From CAZVPZ01 sp964629245 (GTDB lineage Archaea > Nanohalarchaeota > Nanosalinia > Nanosalinales > Nanosalinaceae), in the NCBI GenBank assembly GCA_964629245.1, contig CAZVPZ010000020.1, positions 1 to 15,502 on the forward strand: DNA of 15,502 nucleotides, in the 5' to 3' direction. The notes beneath the pieces are model-generated. The model was not told where the DNA came from. It saw only the letters and a program-made list of their open reading frames with translations, and did no database searches. The translations under genes were made by a program, and so were the position numbers. How positions within the stretch are numbered: the first letter of the stretch is position 1; every line of letters starts with the position of its first letter. Below are positions 6,165 to 13,178 of this stretch, piece by piece.

Positions 6165-6368
6165 ATGGCAATCCTGAGGATCGATGACATAAGGGATATG
6201 GACACCGGAGAGCTGCGGGAGAAGCTCAACGACCTCAGGAAGGAACTTGTAGAGGAGCGCGGCCAGATCGAAGTTGGAGGTTTCGCGGACAATCCAGGAC
6301 GCATAAAGGAGATGCGAAAAACTATCGCAAAGATAAACACGGTTCTTAACCAGCGTAATTCTGAATAG
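6165..6368 (+). CDS. rpl29: Ribosomal protein uL29
   Basis: This 67-residue protein is the two-helix uL29, at the polypeptide exit of the large subunit. It is recognised by the helix pair MDTGELREKLNDLRKELVEERGQ and NPGRIKEMRKTIAKINTVL. A GGTGATT ribosome binding site (6153-6159) lies five bases before the ATG. In most archaea uS3 precedes uL29; here eS24 does, so the cluster has been cut at this point and joined to the rpo7 block. Confidence 0.94.
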   Translation: MAILRIDDIRDMDTGELREKLNDLRKELVEERGQIEVGGFADNPGRIKEMRKTIAKINTVLNQRNSE

Positions 6369-6374
6369 ATACTA

Positions 6375-6683
6375 ATGGCTGATACCTGTCCCAAATGCGG
6401 AATGCCTGAGGATCTCTGTGTCTGTGATTCTATCGCCAAGGGCGAACAGAAGATAACTGTAAAAATCGACACCAGAACATTCAACAAGGAGATGACCGTC
6501 ATCGAGGGCCTCGGAGAAGAAGTTGACCTGGAGGAGCTCGCATCCACCCTCAAGTCGAAGCTCGCCTGCGGCGGCACCGCAAAGAACGGCCACATCGAAC
6601 TACAGGGAGACCACACTCACCGTATCAGGGATGTCCTTGTCGAAGAAGGTTTCGACGGCTCTCAGGTAGAGATTCAGAACTGA
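6375..6683 (+). CDS. Translation initiation factor aIF1 (SUI1 family)
   Basis: This 102-residue SUI1-fold factor binds the small subunit and checks start-codon pairing. The signature region is VIEGLGEEVDLEELASTLKSKLACGGTAKNG, followed by IELQGDHTHRIRDVLVEEGF. The N-terminus has a CPKCGMPEDLCVC motif (Cys5, 8, 15, 17) that probably binds zinc, as seen in archaeal members. It starts six bases after uL29, in the standard archaeal order uL29-aIF1. Normally Rpp29 and uS17 follow directly; here two acetyltransferase genes intervene. Confidence 0.93.
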   Translation: MADTCPKCGMPEDLCVCDSIAKGEQKITVKIDTRTFNKEMTVIEGLGEEVDLEELASTLKSKLACGGTAKNGHIELQGDHTHRIRDVLVEEGFDGSQVEIQN

Positions 6684-6719
6684 AAAGGTAGAAAAGACTT
6701 CATCCATCAGTATCCTTCT

Positions 6720-7241
6720 ATGGGTGGAGCGGTTTTCCTGGAGGGAGAAGAAGTAGAGCTGAGAACCTTGGAGAAAGATGATGCCGAAAGGTTAAGAGAT
6801 ATCGCGAACCATCCTGAGGTCAGGAAGTATATCGGTGTGAGGGCGCCTTTAAACCTTCTGAGGGAGGAAAAGCTCATAGAGGAGGAAACTGAGAACGACG
6901 AGCACCTGATGTTCGCCATCCATACAGGCGGAGAAATCATCGGCAGCATCTCGCTTAAGAAGATCGAGCCCCAGGTAGCCGAACTCGGGATAATGATAGA
7001 TCCTGGGCATCACGGGAAGGGGTACGGGACAGAGGCATCCAGAATGCTGGTGGAGCACGCCTTCAAACAGCTGAACCACCACAAGCTCTATGCCTGGGTC
7101 TTCGAGACAAACCAGAAATCAGCCCGTGTATGGGAAAAACTGGGTTTCAGGCAGGAGGCCGAACTTGACAGCCACTTCCTGATGGATGGCGAGTTCAAGA
7201 AAGCCTACATCTACGGACTGCTCAAAGGGGAATGGAACTGA
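6720..7241 (+). CDS. GNAT acetyltransferase, RimJ/RimL-like
   Basis: This 173-residue protein is a single GNAT domain that would move an acetyl group from acetyl-CoA to an amine. Visible features are VELRTLEKDDAERL at the N-terminus, the acetyl-CoA pyrophosphate loop HHGKGYG (97-103) after the ELGIMIDP strand, and the NQKSARVWEKLGF motif (131-143) typical of RimJ/RimL and antibiotic or polyamine acetylating relatives. The substrate is not readable. Placement inside a ribosomal gene cluster hints at a ribosomal-protein N-terminus but does not prove it. There is a 36-bp gap after aIF1 and no clear Shine-Dalgarno before the ATG, so a separate leaderless transcript is possible. Confidence 0.88.
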   Translation: MGGAVFLEGEEVELRTLEKDDAERLRDIANHPEVRKYIGVRAPLNLLREEKLIEEETENDEHLMFAIHTGGEIIGSISLKKIEPQVAELGIMIDPGHHGKGYGTEASRMLVEHAFKQLNHHKLYAWVFETNQKSARVWEKLGFRQEAELDSHFLMDGEFKKAYIYGLLKGEWN

Positions 7242-7242
7242 G

Positions 7243-7725
7243 ATGGAATTGCGACAGGCTGAGCAAAAAGATGTCGACACGATAATGGATATCGCGGAGA
7301 AGACCTGGAAAGACTCGTATGCCAACATACTTTCAAGTGAAGCTATCGACCGGGTCGTCGAAAGGTGGTACAGCAGGGAAAACCTGGAGGAGCAGGTCAA
7401 GAGCCCGTTCTTCCTGGTAGCGGAGGAGGACGGTCACGTCGTTGGATTCGCACACGCCACCTTCATGGGGGAAAAAGCGGATCTCCACCGCATCTACCTT
7501 GAGCCAGACCACCAGCGCTCGGGTATCGGGTCAGCGCTCTACGAGGAGGTCGAGCGCAAGCTCTCCGACAAAGCTGTGGAGAGGATAGAGCTGGAGGTTC
7601 TGGCGGATAACGAGAAAGGTATCAGCTTCTACGAGGAACAGGGTTTTGAGGAGGAGCGCGAGGAAGATGTTATACTTGAGGGAGAGGAGACCCGCCAGAA
7701 AGTCATGGTGAAGCACCTGCGATGA
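7243..7725 (+). CDS. Second GNAT acetyltransferase, RimI-like
   Basis: This 160-residue GNAT protein begins with MELRQAEQKDVDTIMDIAE, has the core strand LHRIYLEPDHQRSGIGSALY with the Q-R-S-G-I-G acetyl-CoA loop at 91-96, and ends with ADNEKGISFYEEQGF. This is the general RimI/PhnO-type arrangement. The start at 7243 lies one base after the stop of the first GNAT gene; the longer frame into that gene has no family similarity. It overlaps the Rpp29 start by four bases, so it is co-transcribed with it. The two GNATs are different subfamilies, not a recent duplication. Substrate unknown. Confidence 0.88.
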   Translation: MELRQAEQKDVDTIMDIAEKTWKDSYANILSSEAIDRVVERWYSRENLEEQVKSPFFLVAEEDGHVVGFAHATFMGEKADLHRIYLEPDHQRSGIGSALYEEVERKLSDKAVERIELEVLADNEKGISFYEEQGFEEEREEDVILEGEETRQKVMVKHLR

Positions 7726-8003
7726 TAACACCCGAGAACCTACCGCGGCACGAACTCATAGGCCTCGAATGCGAGGTGGTGGAATCGAGTGACGAGAACC
7801 AGATCGGCATCGAGGGCGAGGTTATGGACGAAACCGAGTCGATGCTGCGGATATGCGACAAAAAGGTCGAGAAGGAGAGCTGCGTCTTCCGGTTCAAGTT
7901 GCCCTCAGGAGAAAAAGTAAAGCTCGACGGCGAACTGATAGCGAAGAAGCCGGAGGAGAGGGTAGGGATGAAGCTGCCAGGTGAATGGGAGTACGTAGAC
8001 TAG
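7722..8003 (+). CDS. rnp1: RNase P protein component 1 (Rpp29/Pop4)
   Basis: This 93-residue Sm-like beta-barrel protein is a subunit of archaeal RNase P, which trims tRNA 5' ends. Recognised stretches are LPRHELIGLECEVVESSDENQIGIEGEVMDETESMLRI, then a strand with ESCVFRFKLPSGEKVKLDGELI. It starts at an ATG overlapping the previous stop (ATGA). In archaeal clusters this gene sits between aIF1 and uS17, matching its place here apart from the GNAT insertion. The 3' end converges on a minus-strand gene with a shared CTAG. The protein is close to the minimum family length. Confidence 0.9.
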   Translation: MITPENLPRHELIGLECEVVESSDENQIGIEGEVMDETESMLRICDKKVEKESCVFRFKLPSGEKVKLDGELIAKKPEERVGMKLPGEWEYVD

Positions 8004-8326
8004 AAATCCCTTATACCGATAGAAGTCTCCCTGCCCGCCGAAGGCGCCTCGATATCTACGTATATCTCGCCCGCCTGTGTGTACTCCCTGTACTCGATAT
8101 CCAGGTCTCCGCCGTTACCGTACTGGTTGTCGAGCAGGCGGTCTACATCCGAGATATCCCGGTTGTGGAACGGAACGGGTTCCCCGTTCTCGGTATGGAC
8201 GATGTGAACACTGACACTTTCTCCTATCCCATCAAGCAGGGCCCTGAGTTCATCCAAATCTCCCAGTTCTTCCTCCACCTCGGGGCCTGTGAAGTAGTCT
8301 AAAGCGCGGTAAACAAGCTCCAGCAT
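8000..8326 (-). CDS. Unknown 108-residue protein, antisense inside the ribosomal cluster
   Basis: I do not recognise this protein. It is soluble and acidic, starts with a helix (MLELVYRALDYFTGPEVEEELGDLDEL), and continues with an alternating strand region (SVSVHIVHTENGEPVPFHN, then DLDIEYREYTQAGEIYVDIEAP), suggesting a small alpha/beta fold. A strong GGAGGT site (8332-8337) lies five bases before the ATG, and a weak TATA-like CAAATAAG lies about 36 bp upstream on the minus strand, so it is more than a chance frame. It interrupts the otherwise single-direction ribosomal cluster between Rpp29 and uS17, so uS17 must have its own promoter. Confidence 0.6.
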   Translation of the reverse strand: MLELVYRALDYFTGPEVEEELGDLDELRALLDGIGESVSVHIVHTENGEPVPFHNRDISDVDRLLDNQYGNGGDLDIEYREYTQAGEIYVDIEAPSAGRETSIGIRDF

Positions 8327-8593
8327 CTTTTACCTCCACGGAACACATCGAGGCCAACTTATTTGAGAGTTCACACCTGCGGCCGACTTCACCCTTTTAA
8401 AGGTTAGCTCTAAGTTTCTGGTACACCGCTTGGAGTCGGGTGAAGGTCTAAACGCTCTTTGTAACGGCGAGGGCTTGACCGCGATACTCGGGGCGGCACG
8501 GATAGCGAAAACCGTTCGTGTCGTATCGGGTTCTGATGAAATCGGTTTAAAAGAGTTCATCCCGGCTTTGAGTTTTACGCAGAGGCATACAAG
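8327..8593. other. Intergenic region with two plus-strand TATA-like sites
   Basis: These 267 bases separate the minus-strand unknown gene from uS17. CTTTTAAAG (8394-8402) would start a plus-strand transcript near 8424; TTTAAAAG (8546-8553) would start one near 8575. The part between them has no recognised tRNA or protein. A TTG-initiated frame from 8430 runs into uS17 but carries no similarity I know. It may be a long structured leader, a small RNA, or spacer DNA. Confidence 0.45.
8546..8553 (+). promoter_or_regulatory. TATA-like promoter of the uS17-uL15 operon
   Basis: TTTAAAAG lies 45 bp before the uS17 ATG and predicts a start near 8575 with a leader of about 19 nt. GAGG at 8582-8585 could act as the ribosome binding site. 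Because the gene before it runs on the other strand, a promoter is required in this gap. Confidence 0.55.
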
Positions 8594-8881
8594 ATGGGAC
8601 AGCAAGTCGACGAAGAAGCTCTGAAGCAGGAAGGCCTTTCGGTTAGAGGCGGCTCTTTCGTTGGAACGGTCGAGTCCACAAAGATGGAGAAGTCCGCGAC
8701 CGTTCGTTGGGAGCACGCCCAGCAGATACCGAAGTACGAGAGGTACGAGAGGCGGAACACCAAGGTCACGGTCCACGTACCAGAGGATATCGACGTGGAA
8801 GAGGGCGACCAGGTGCGCGTCTACGAGACCCGTCCCATCTCCAAAACCAAGAGCCATGTGATCACCGAAGTTCTGGAGTGA
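8594..8881 (+). CDS. rps17: Ribosomal protein uS17
   Basis: This 95-residue OB-fold protein binds helix junctions of 16S rRNA early in assembly. Recognised stretches are GGSFVGTVESTKMEKSATVRWE and YERYERRNTKVTVHVPEDIDVEEGDQVRVYETRPISKTKSHVITEVLE. It is the first gene of the second half of the cluster and starts after a dedicated promoter region. Length and sequence are ordinary for archaea. Confidence 0.95.
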   Translation: MGQQVDEEALKQEGLSVRGGSFVGTVESTKMEKSATVRWEHAQQIPKYERYERRNTKVTVHVPEDIDVEEGDQVRVYETRPISKTKSHVITEVLE

Positions 8882-8887
8882 TTCAAG

Positions 8888-9283
8888 ATGAAGCCCCTGG
8901 GCGCCAACATCACACGCACGCTCGACATCGGTTCGGAGCTGACGTGTGCGGATAACTCGGGGGCGAAGAAGCTGGAGATTATCAGCGTCAAGGCCAAGAA
9001 AGGTAGAAGGAGCAGGAGGACCAGCGCAGGCGTCGGCGACGTCGTTACTGTCAAGATTCTCCGGGGAGACCAGGAGGTCAAGCACCAGGTCTTCGACGCG
9101 GTGATCGTGAGGCAGACAAAAGAATACCAGAGACCGAACGGGATGAGGATAGCGTTCGAGGACAACGCCGCTGTCCTGGTGGAAGAAGGACTTCCGAAGG
9201 GCAGCGTCACGAGAGGCCCTATCGCAAAGGAAGTGGTACAGCGCTTCAGCCCGATCGGGAAGATCGCGTCACAGGTGGTGTGA
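8888..9283 (+). CDS. rpl14: Ribosomal protein uL14
   Basis: This 131-residue beta-barrel large-subunit protein sits at the subunit interface next to eL24 and the GTPase factor site. The LTCADNSGAKKLEIISV strand, GVGDVVTVKILRGDQEV, and GMRIAFEDNAAVLVEEGLPKGSVTRGPIAKEV are all characteristic. It starts six bases after uS17, in standard order, and its stop lies five bases before the uL24 ATG. Nothing unusual is visible. Confidence 0.96.
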   Translation: MKPLGANITRTLDIGSELTCADNSGAKKLEIISVKAKKGRRSRRTSAGVGDVVTVKILRGDQEVKHQVFDAVIVRQTKEYQRPNGMRIAFEDNAAVLVEEGLPKGSVTRGPIAKEVVQRFSPIGKIASQVV

Positions 9284-9288
9284 TACTA

Positions 9289-10071
9289 ATGGAGTCAAGA
9301 GGAAAGTGGAGCAAGGAATGGAATTCAAGCACCAACCCGTCAAAGCAGCGCAATTATCGAGAAAATGCCCCGCTCCATGTCAAGGACAAGCTCGTCTCCG
9401 CGAACCTCGATCCCGAGCTGAGGGAAGAGCTTGGAACCCGGTCCATCCCTGTCCGGGTCGGCGACCGGGTCAAAGTGATGCGGGGTGACGAGAGCGGTGA
9501 AGAAGGCATAGTAAACGGTATCGACCGCAGGAAAGAAAGAGTTTTCGTTAACGGTATCGACAACGAGAAGCAGGACGGCTCAACCAGAGAGAAAGCACTG
9601 AAACCTTCCAATCTCCAGGTAACTGCGCTGAACATCGACGACGAGAGACGGCTCTCCAAGTACGAGGTCGCAGATGTCGAGGCAATAGGCGTCGAGGCCG
9701 AAGAAATGGAGGAAGCGCTTGAAGAAGATGAGGAGTCAGAGATGATGCAGCAGATGCAGAAAGGAGAAGACAGAACGGGAGAAGAAACAGAGGAGGAAGA
9801 GACAGAGGAAGAGGCCGCAGAAGAAGAGTTTGAGGGACCAGAAGACGAAGATCTTAGTACCGAAGAAGCCGGGGAAGAAGAACTTGAAGACTCGAGTTCG
9901 GAAGATACCGCCGATATAGATTACGAGAAACTCGTTTCAGGAACAGTCGGGGACTCGAAGGAAGCACTGGAAGAGGTCGAGAACCCCGACTGGGAGGCCG
10001 CACTAGAGGCCGAGGAAAGAGGTAAAAACCGTAAAACCCTTGTCGAATGGATCGAGAGGAGGATAGAATAA
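9289..10071 (+). CDS. rpl24: Ribosomal protein uL24 with acidic linker and extra C-terminal module
   Basis: Residues 1 to about 120 are a normal archaeal uL24: KWSKEW, then NAPLHVKDKLVSANLDPELREELGTRSIPVRVGDRVKVMRGDESGEEG with its KOW motif, and a strand with RVFVNGIDNEKQDG. Family members are usually near 120 residues; this one has 260. Residues 131-210 are a Glu-rich linker with a short Met/Gln patch (EMMQQMQKGE). Residues 211-258 form a helical module matching the end of eS24 at 27 of 48 positions. The ATG at 9289 was chosen over GTG 9280 because GGTG at 9275-9278 is well spaced. uL24 starts large-subunit folding near the exit tunnel, so the tail could reach nascent chains or factors; this is inference. 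Confidence 0.92.
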   Translation: MESRGKWSKEWNSSTNPSKQRNYRENAPLHVKDKLVSANLDPELREELGTRSIPVRVGDRVKVMRGDESGEEGIVNGIDRRKERVFVNGIDNEKQDGSTREKALKPSNLQVTALNIDDERRLSKYEVADVEAIGVEAEEMEEALEEDEESEMMQQMQKGEDRTGEETEEEETEEEAAEEEFEGPEDEDLSTEEAGEEELEDSSSEDTADIDYEKLVSGTVGDSKEALEEVENPDWEAALEAEERGKNRKTLVEWIERRIE

Positions 10072-10742
10072 TGAGTTCGCACCAGAAGAGGTTGCCAGCT
10101 CCCAAGCACTACCCTATCGACAGGAAGGGCGTCACGTATACCCCCAAGATAAAGGGCTCCCGGAGTTCAGAAGACGCGATCCCGGCGACACTGCTCCTCA
10201 GAGAGGTGCTAGAGTACGCTGACACGATGAAAGAAGCCAAGGCGATTGTAAACGACGGCAACCTTCTCAGGAACGGTGAGCCGGTAAGAGATGCACGAGA
10301 GGGTATAGGAGTGCTCGACGTGGTTGAGATACCCGAGGCGGAGGAAGCCTACCGCGTGATCAGGAAGGGCGACCAGCTCAGGTTCGTGCCTGTGACCGAT
10401 GCGGAAAAGTTGCTGGTCAAGATAGTCGGAAAGTCGGCCGAGAACGGCGGATACGTCTACAGGCTCCACAGCGGCGAGAACTACAGGAGCGAAAAGGAAT
10501 ACGGCGTCGGCAACAGCCTGATACTAAACGGTGAGAAGGCCAAAGAAATCGAACTTGAGGAAGGAGCAGAGGTCTTGGTCATAGCAGGAGGTCATGCCGG
10601 GGAAACCGCGGAGGTAAACAAAATACACGAGATGGGGATGAACCCCGACACCGCGGTACTCCAGAATGGCAAAGAATTCGAGACCCGGCTGGAAAACCTG
10701 GTAGCGGTCGAAGACGTAGAGCTGGGTGATATAGATGGCTGA
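10071..10742 (+). CDS. rps4e: Ribosomal protein eS4
   Basis: This 223-residue small-subunit protein has an S4 RNA-binding domain (TLLLREVLEYADTMKEAKAIVNDGNLLRNGEPVRD), a central eS4 domain, and a C-terminal KOW-like segment (EEGAEVLVIAGGHAGETAEVNKI). The N-terminus HQKRLPAPKHYPIDRKGVTYTPKIKGS is typical. The start overlaps the uL24 stop by one base (TAATG), with GGAGGA just upstream. Slightly shorter than common archaeal members but complete. Confidence 0.95.
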   Translation: MSSHQKRLPAPKHYPIDRKGVTYTPKIKGSRSSEDAIPATLLLREVLEYADTMKEAKAIVNDGNLLRNGEPVRDAREGIGVLDVVEIPEAEEAYRVIRKGDQLRFVPVTDAEKLLVKIVGKSAENGGYVYRLHSGENYRSEKEYGVGNSLILNGEKAKEIELEEGAEVLVIAGGHAGETAEVNKIHEMGMNPDTAVLQNGKEFETRLENLVAVEDVELGDIDG

Positions 10743-11250
10743 AAACCAGATGAGACAGATAGAGATAGGAAAGGTAACAGTAAACATCGGCGTCGGACAG
10801 GTAGGAGACGACGTGGAGAAGGCTGTAAAACTGCTCGAGAAGTTGACCGGGAAGCAGCCGGTCAGGACCGAATCGAAGGACGAGTCGAAGACCTTCGGCC
10901 TCCGGTCAGGTCTGAACATCGGTGCACGTGCAACGCTTAGAGGCGAGGACGCACGGGAGTTCCTGGAGAAGGTAGCACCGGCTGCAGGGTCAATCTCCAT
11001 GGATGCGTTCGACGGTAACGGTAACTTCTCCTTAGGTATATCAGAATACATCGACGTCCCCGGAGTCGACTACGACTCCGACATCGGCATGAGAGGATTC
11101 GAGGTCGCAGTGACCCTGGAAAGACCCGGTTACAGGGTCAAGAGAAGGGACCACAAACCCTCCAGCATCGGAAAAGACCACCGCGTCTCGGATGAAGAGG
11201 CGGCGGAGTTCGTGGAAGACGAGATAGGAATCGAGGTGACCAACGAGTGA
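10735..11250 (+). CDS. rpl5: Ribosomal protein uL5
   Basis: This 171-residue protein binds 5S rRNA and contacts tRNA at the P site. Recognised stretches are IEIGKVTVNIGVGQVGDDVEKAVKLLEKLTGKQPV, GLRSGLNIGARATLRG, and the strand NFSLGISEYIDVPGVDYDSDIGMRGFEVAVTLERPGYRVKRR. It overlaps eS4 by eight bases. GGGTGAT seven bases or fewer before the ATG is the ribosome binding site, and the initiation region GGTGATATAGATGGC is identical to that of uS5. Confidence 0.96.
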   Translation: MAENQMRQIEIGKVTVNIGVGQVGDDVEKAVKLLEKLTGKQPVRTESKDESKTFGLRSGLNIGARATLRGEDAREFLEKVAPAAGSISMDAFDGNGNFSLGISEYIDVPGVDYDSDIGMRGFEVAVTLERPGYRVKRRDHKPSSIGKDHRVSDEEAAEFVEDEIGIEVTNE

Positions 11251-11471
11251 GCTGGGAGGGTGTAATCGACCAGATAAAGCACAAGGAAGGGAAGAGGAAG
11301 AAGTTCGAGAAACATAATATCCCGAAGGACCGGGACTACGGAAAATCCAAGAAAGAATGCCGCAGATGCGGAAGGACAGGCAGAGGCGTGATTAGCGAGT
11401 ACGGGCTGAACTACTGCCGGCAGTGCTTCCGCGAGATAGCGGAAGAACTCGGATTCAAACAGCTAAAATAG
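11247..11471 (+). CDS. rps14: Ribosomal protein uS14, zinc-binding type
   Basis: This 74-residue protein has four zinc ligands, Cys38, Cys41, Cys57 and Cys60 (ECRRCGRTGRGVI and YCRQCFREIAEELGF), as in archaeal uS14. Typical members have about 50-56 residues, so the basic N-terminus (VIDQIKHKEGKRKKFEKHN) is longer than usual. The start is GTG at 11247, overlapping the uL5 stop by four bases, with GAGGTGA upstream. No in-frame ATG gives a better start without losing the extension. Confidence 0.92.
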   Translation: MSWEGVIDQIKHKEGKRKKFEKHNIPKDRDYGKSKKECRRCGRTGRGVISEYGLNYCRQCFREIAEELGFKQLK

Positions 11472-11481
11472 GTGACATACC

Positions 11482-11871
11482 ATGCAACAGGATACCTTGA
11501 GCAACGCGCTTTCCTCGATCAATAACGCCGCGAGGATAGGCAAGAAGCAGGCGGTGGTGGCGCCCGCCAGCAACCTGGTGAAGAACGTCCTCCTGAAGCT
11601 ACAGGAAGAGGGCTACATCGGCATCTTCGAGCTCGTCGAGGACGGCCAAGGCGGAAAGTTCAAGGTAGAGGTAAAACCCGAGATAAACCAGTGCCAGTCT
11701 GTGAAGCCCCAGTTCTTCGTCAAGAGCACCGAGTACACCAAGTGGGCGAAAAGGTATCTGCCCGCACGGAACTTCGGCCACCTGCTCGTGACCACGCCGA
11801 AAGGCGTCCTCACACACGAGGAGGCCAACGACGAGAATGTCGGCGGGAAACTGCTGGGATACGTCTACTAG
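11482..11871 (+). CDS. rps8: Ribosomal protein uS8
   Basis: This 129-residue protein is an early 16S rRNA binder of the central domain. DTLSNALSSINNAARIGKKQAVVAPASNLVKNVLLKLQEEGYIG and a C-terminal segment with ARNFGHLLVTTPKGVLTHEEA are characteristic, the latter with the conserved GVLTHEEA of archaeal members. GGTGA nine bases before the ATG is the ribosome binding site. Length is normal. Confidence 0.96.
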   Translation: MQQDTLSNALSSINNAARIGKKQAVVAPASNLVKNVLLKLQEEGYIGIFELVEDGQGGKFKVEVKPEINQCQSVKPQFFVKSTEYTKWAKRYLPARNFGHLLVTTPKGVLTHEEANDENVGGKLLGYVY

Positions 11872-11879
11872 GTGGAAAA

Positions 11880-12407
11880 ATGGAAATCACAACAGAGCTA
11901 CCGGAAGGATATGAGGCGGAATACGAGGACGGAGTCCTTACCGTGGAATACCAGGGCGAGGAGGTCAACAAGAAGCTTGACCACGCCCTAGTGGATGTGG
12001 AGGTAGAGAGCGGCGAGGTCACTTTCTCGACGGAGAGCGACAAGAGGAGCGTGACAAGTATAGTAGGGAGCTTCAGTTCCCACGTGGAAAACATAATCGA
12101 AGGTCTTAAGGAGTCTCACGTCTACAGGATGAAAGGGGTTTACGCCCACTTCCCTATGACTCTCAAGCAGGAGGGCGACAGGATCCTTATCGAGAACTTC
12201 ATGGGTGAGAGAGCGCCACGGGAAGTCGAGGTCATGGAAGGTGTCGATGTCTCCATCGACGGCGACGACATCGTCCTGAAAAGTGCGGACAAGGAAAAGG
12301 CCGGCCAGACCGCGGCCAGGATCGAACAGGAATGCCACAAGGGCGACCGCGACCCCAGGGTCTTCCAGGACGGCGTCTACATAGTAGGAGGCGATAATAA
12401 TGAGTGA
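11880..12407 (+). CDS. rpl6: Ribosomal protein uL6
   Basis: This 175-residue large-subunit protein sits near the sarcin-ricin loop. The first repeat starts with YEDGVLTVEYQGEEVNKKLDH and the second with YAHFPMTLKQEGDRILIENFMGERAPREV. The end (ARIEQECHKGDRDPRVFQDGVYIVGG) is the archaeal C-terminus. The start at 11880 was chosen because GGTGG lies six bases upstream and the longer frame runs back into uS8. It overlaps eL32 by eight bases. Confidence 0.95.
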   Translation: MEITTELPEGYEAEYEDGVLTVEYQGEEVNKKLDHALVDVEVESGEVTFSTESDKRSVTSIVGSFSSHVENIIEGLKESHVYRMKGVYAHFPMTLKQEGDRILIENFMGERAPREVEVMEGVDVSIDGDDIVLKSADKEKAGQTAARIEQECHKGDRDPRVFQDGVYIVGGDNNE

Positions 12408-12735
12408 CGATTTCAAGAGGCAGCAGAGCCACAAGAAGAAGGGAACCCCGGATTCCTGGAGGAAACCGGTCGGCACGCATTCCAACGTCAGGAAGCAGAA
12501 GAAAGGTGCCGCGCCGAAACCAAAGGCGGGCTACAGGACCCGGAAAGACCAGCGCGGAATCCACCCGTCCGGATATAGAGAGGTTATAGTCCACAACATC
12601 TCCGAACTCGAAGAAATCGGGGAAGAAGAGGCGGCGAGGATAGCGTCCAGTGTCGGCACGAAGAAGCGCGAAAAGATACTGGAGAAAGCAGAGGAAGAGG
12701 ACTTAAAAGTACTCAACCCGGGTGAGACAGAATGA
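12400..12735 (+). CDS. rpl32e: Ribosomal protein eL32
   Basis: This 111-residue protein is recognised by WRKPVGTHSNVRKQKKGAAPKPKAGYRTRKDQRGIHPSGYREVIVHN, the conserved core of archaeal and eukaryotic eL32. Members are usually around 130 residues, so this one is slightly reduced, mainly at the N-terminus. Overlaps with uL6 (8 bases) and eL19 (4 bases) indicate coupled translation. Confidence 0.95.
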   Translation: MSDDFKRQQSHKKKGTPDSWRKPVGTHSNVRKQKKGAAPKPKAGYRTRKDQRGIHPSGYREVIVHNISELEEIGEEEAARIASSVGTKKREKILEKAEEEDLKVLNPGETE

Positions 12736-13178
12736 CGCTGAAAAGCCAGAAGAGGATGGCCGCAGAAGTGATGGACGTCGGCAAGAACAGGGTCTGGATA
12801 GACCCAGACCAGCGTGAGAAGATAGAAGAGGCTATCACCCGGCAGGACATCAGGAACCTCATAGAGAGTGGAGCCATAAAAAAGAGGAAGGAAAGGGGCA
12901 CTTCCAAGGCCAGGGCCAAGAAGAACAAGAAGCAGAAGGAAAAAGGACGTCAGAAAGGACAGGGCTCAAGGAAGGGTAAGAAGACCGCGAGAAAGGGAGG
13001 CAAGCAGCGGTGGATGGAGAAGATACGCGCTATCAGATCCCGACTGAAGGAGATGAGGGACGATGAAGAGATAACGAACGACCAGTACAGGGATCTTTAC
13101 GACATGGCGAAAGGAGGATTCTTCCGGGACACGAAACACCTGGAAAACTTCGTGGAAAACAAGCTTGGTGAACGATAA
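12732..13178 (+). CDS. rpl19e: Ribosomal protein eL19
   Basis: This 148-residue protein has the long basic middle helix typical of eL19, which spans the subunit interface. LKSQKRMAAEVMDVGKNRVWIDPDQREKIEEAITRQDIRNLIESGAI opens the protein; a Lys/Arg/Gly-rich stretch (residues about 51-94) and WMEKIRAIRSRLKEMRDDEEITNDQYRDLYDMAKGGFFRD follow. Four-base overlap with eL32 and one-base overlap with uL18. Confidence 0.95.
   Translation: MTLKSQKRMAAEVMDVGKNRVWIDPDQREKIEEAITRQDIRNLIESGAIKKRKERGTSKARAKKNKKQKEKGRQKGQGSRKGKKTARKGGKQRWMEKIRAIRSRLKEMRDDEEITNDQYRDLYDMAKGGFFRDTKHLENFVENKLGER

Noticed and set aside
8532..8540. CTGATGA resembling a box C of a C/D guide RNA
   Set aside because: No box D (CTGA) follows at suitable distance and no terminal stem is visible.
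8430..8624. 64-codon TTG-start frame before and into uS17
   Set aside because: It has no good start or ribosome binding site, runs 31 bases into uS17, and matches nothing I recognise; left as part of the intergenic description.
8330..9085. 251-codon open frame on the minus strand
   Set aside because: It is antisense to uS17 and part of uL14, which are certain; the composition is that of a reversed coding frame and it shows no known motif.
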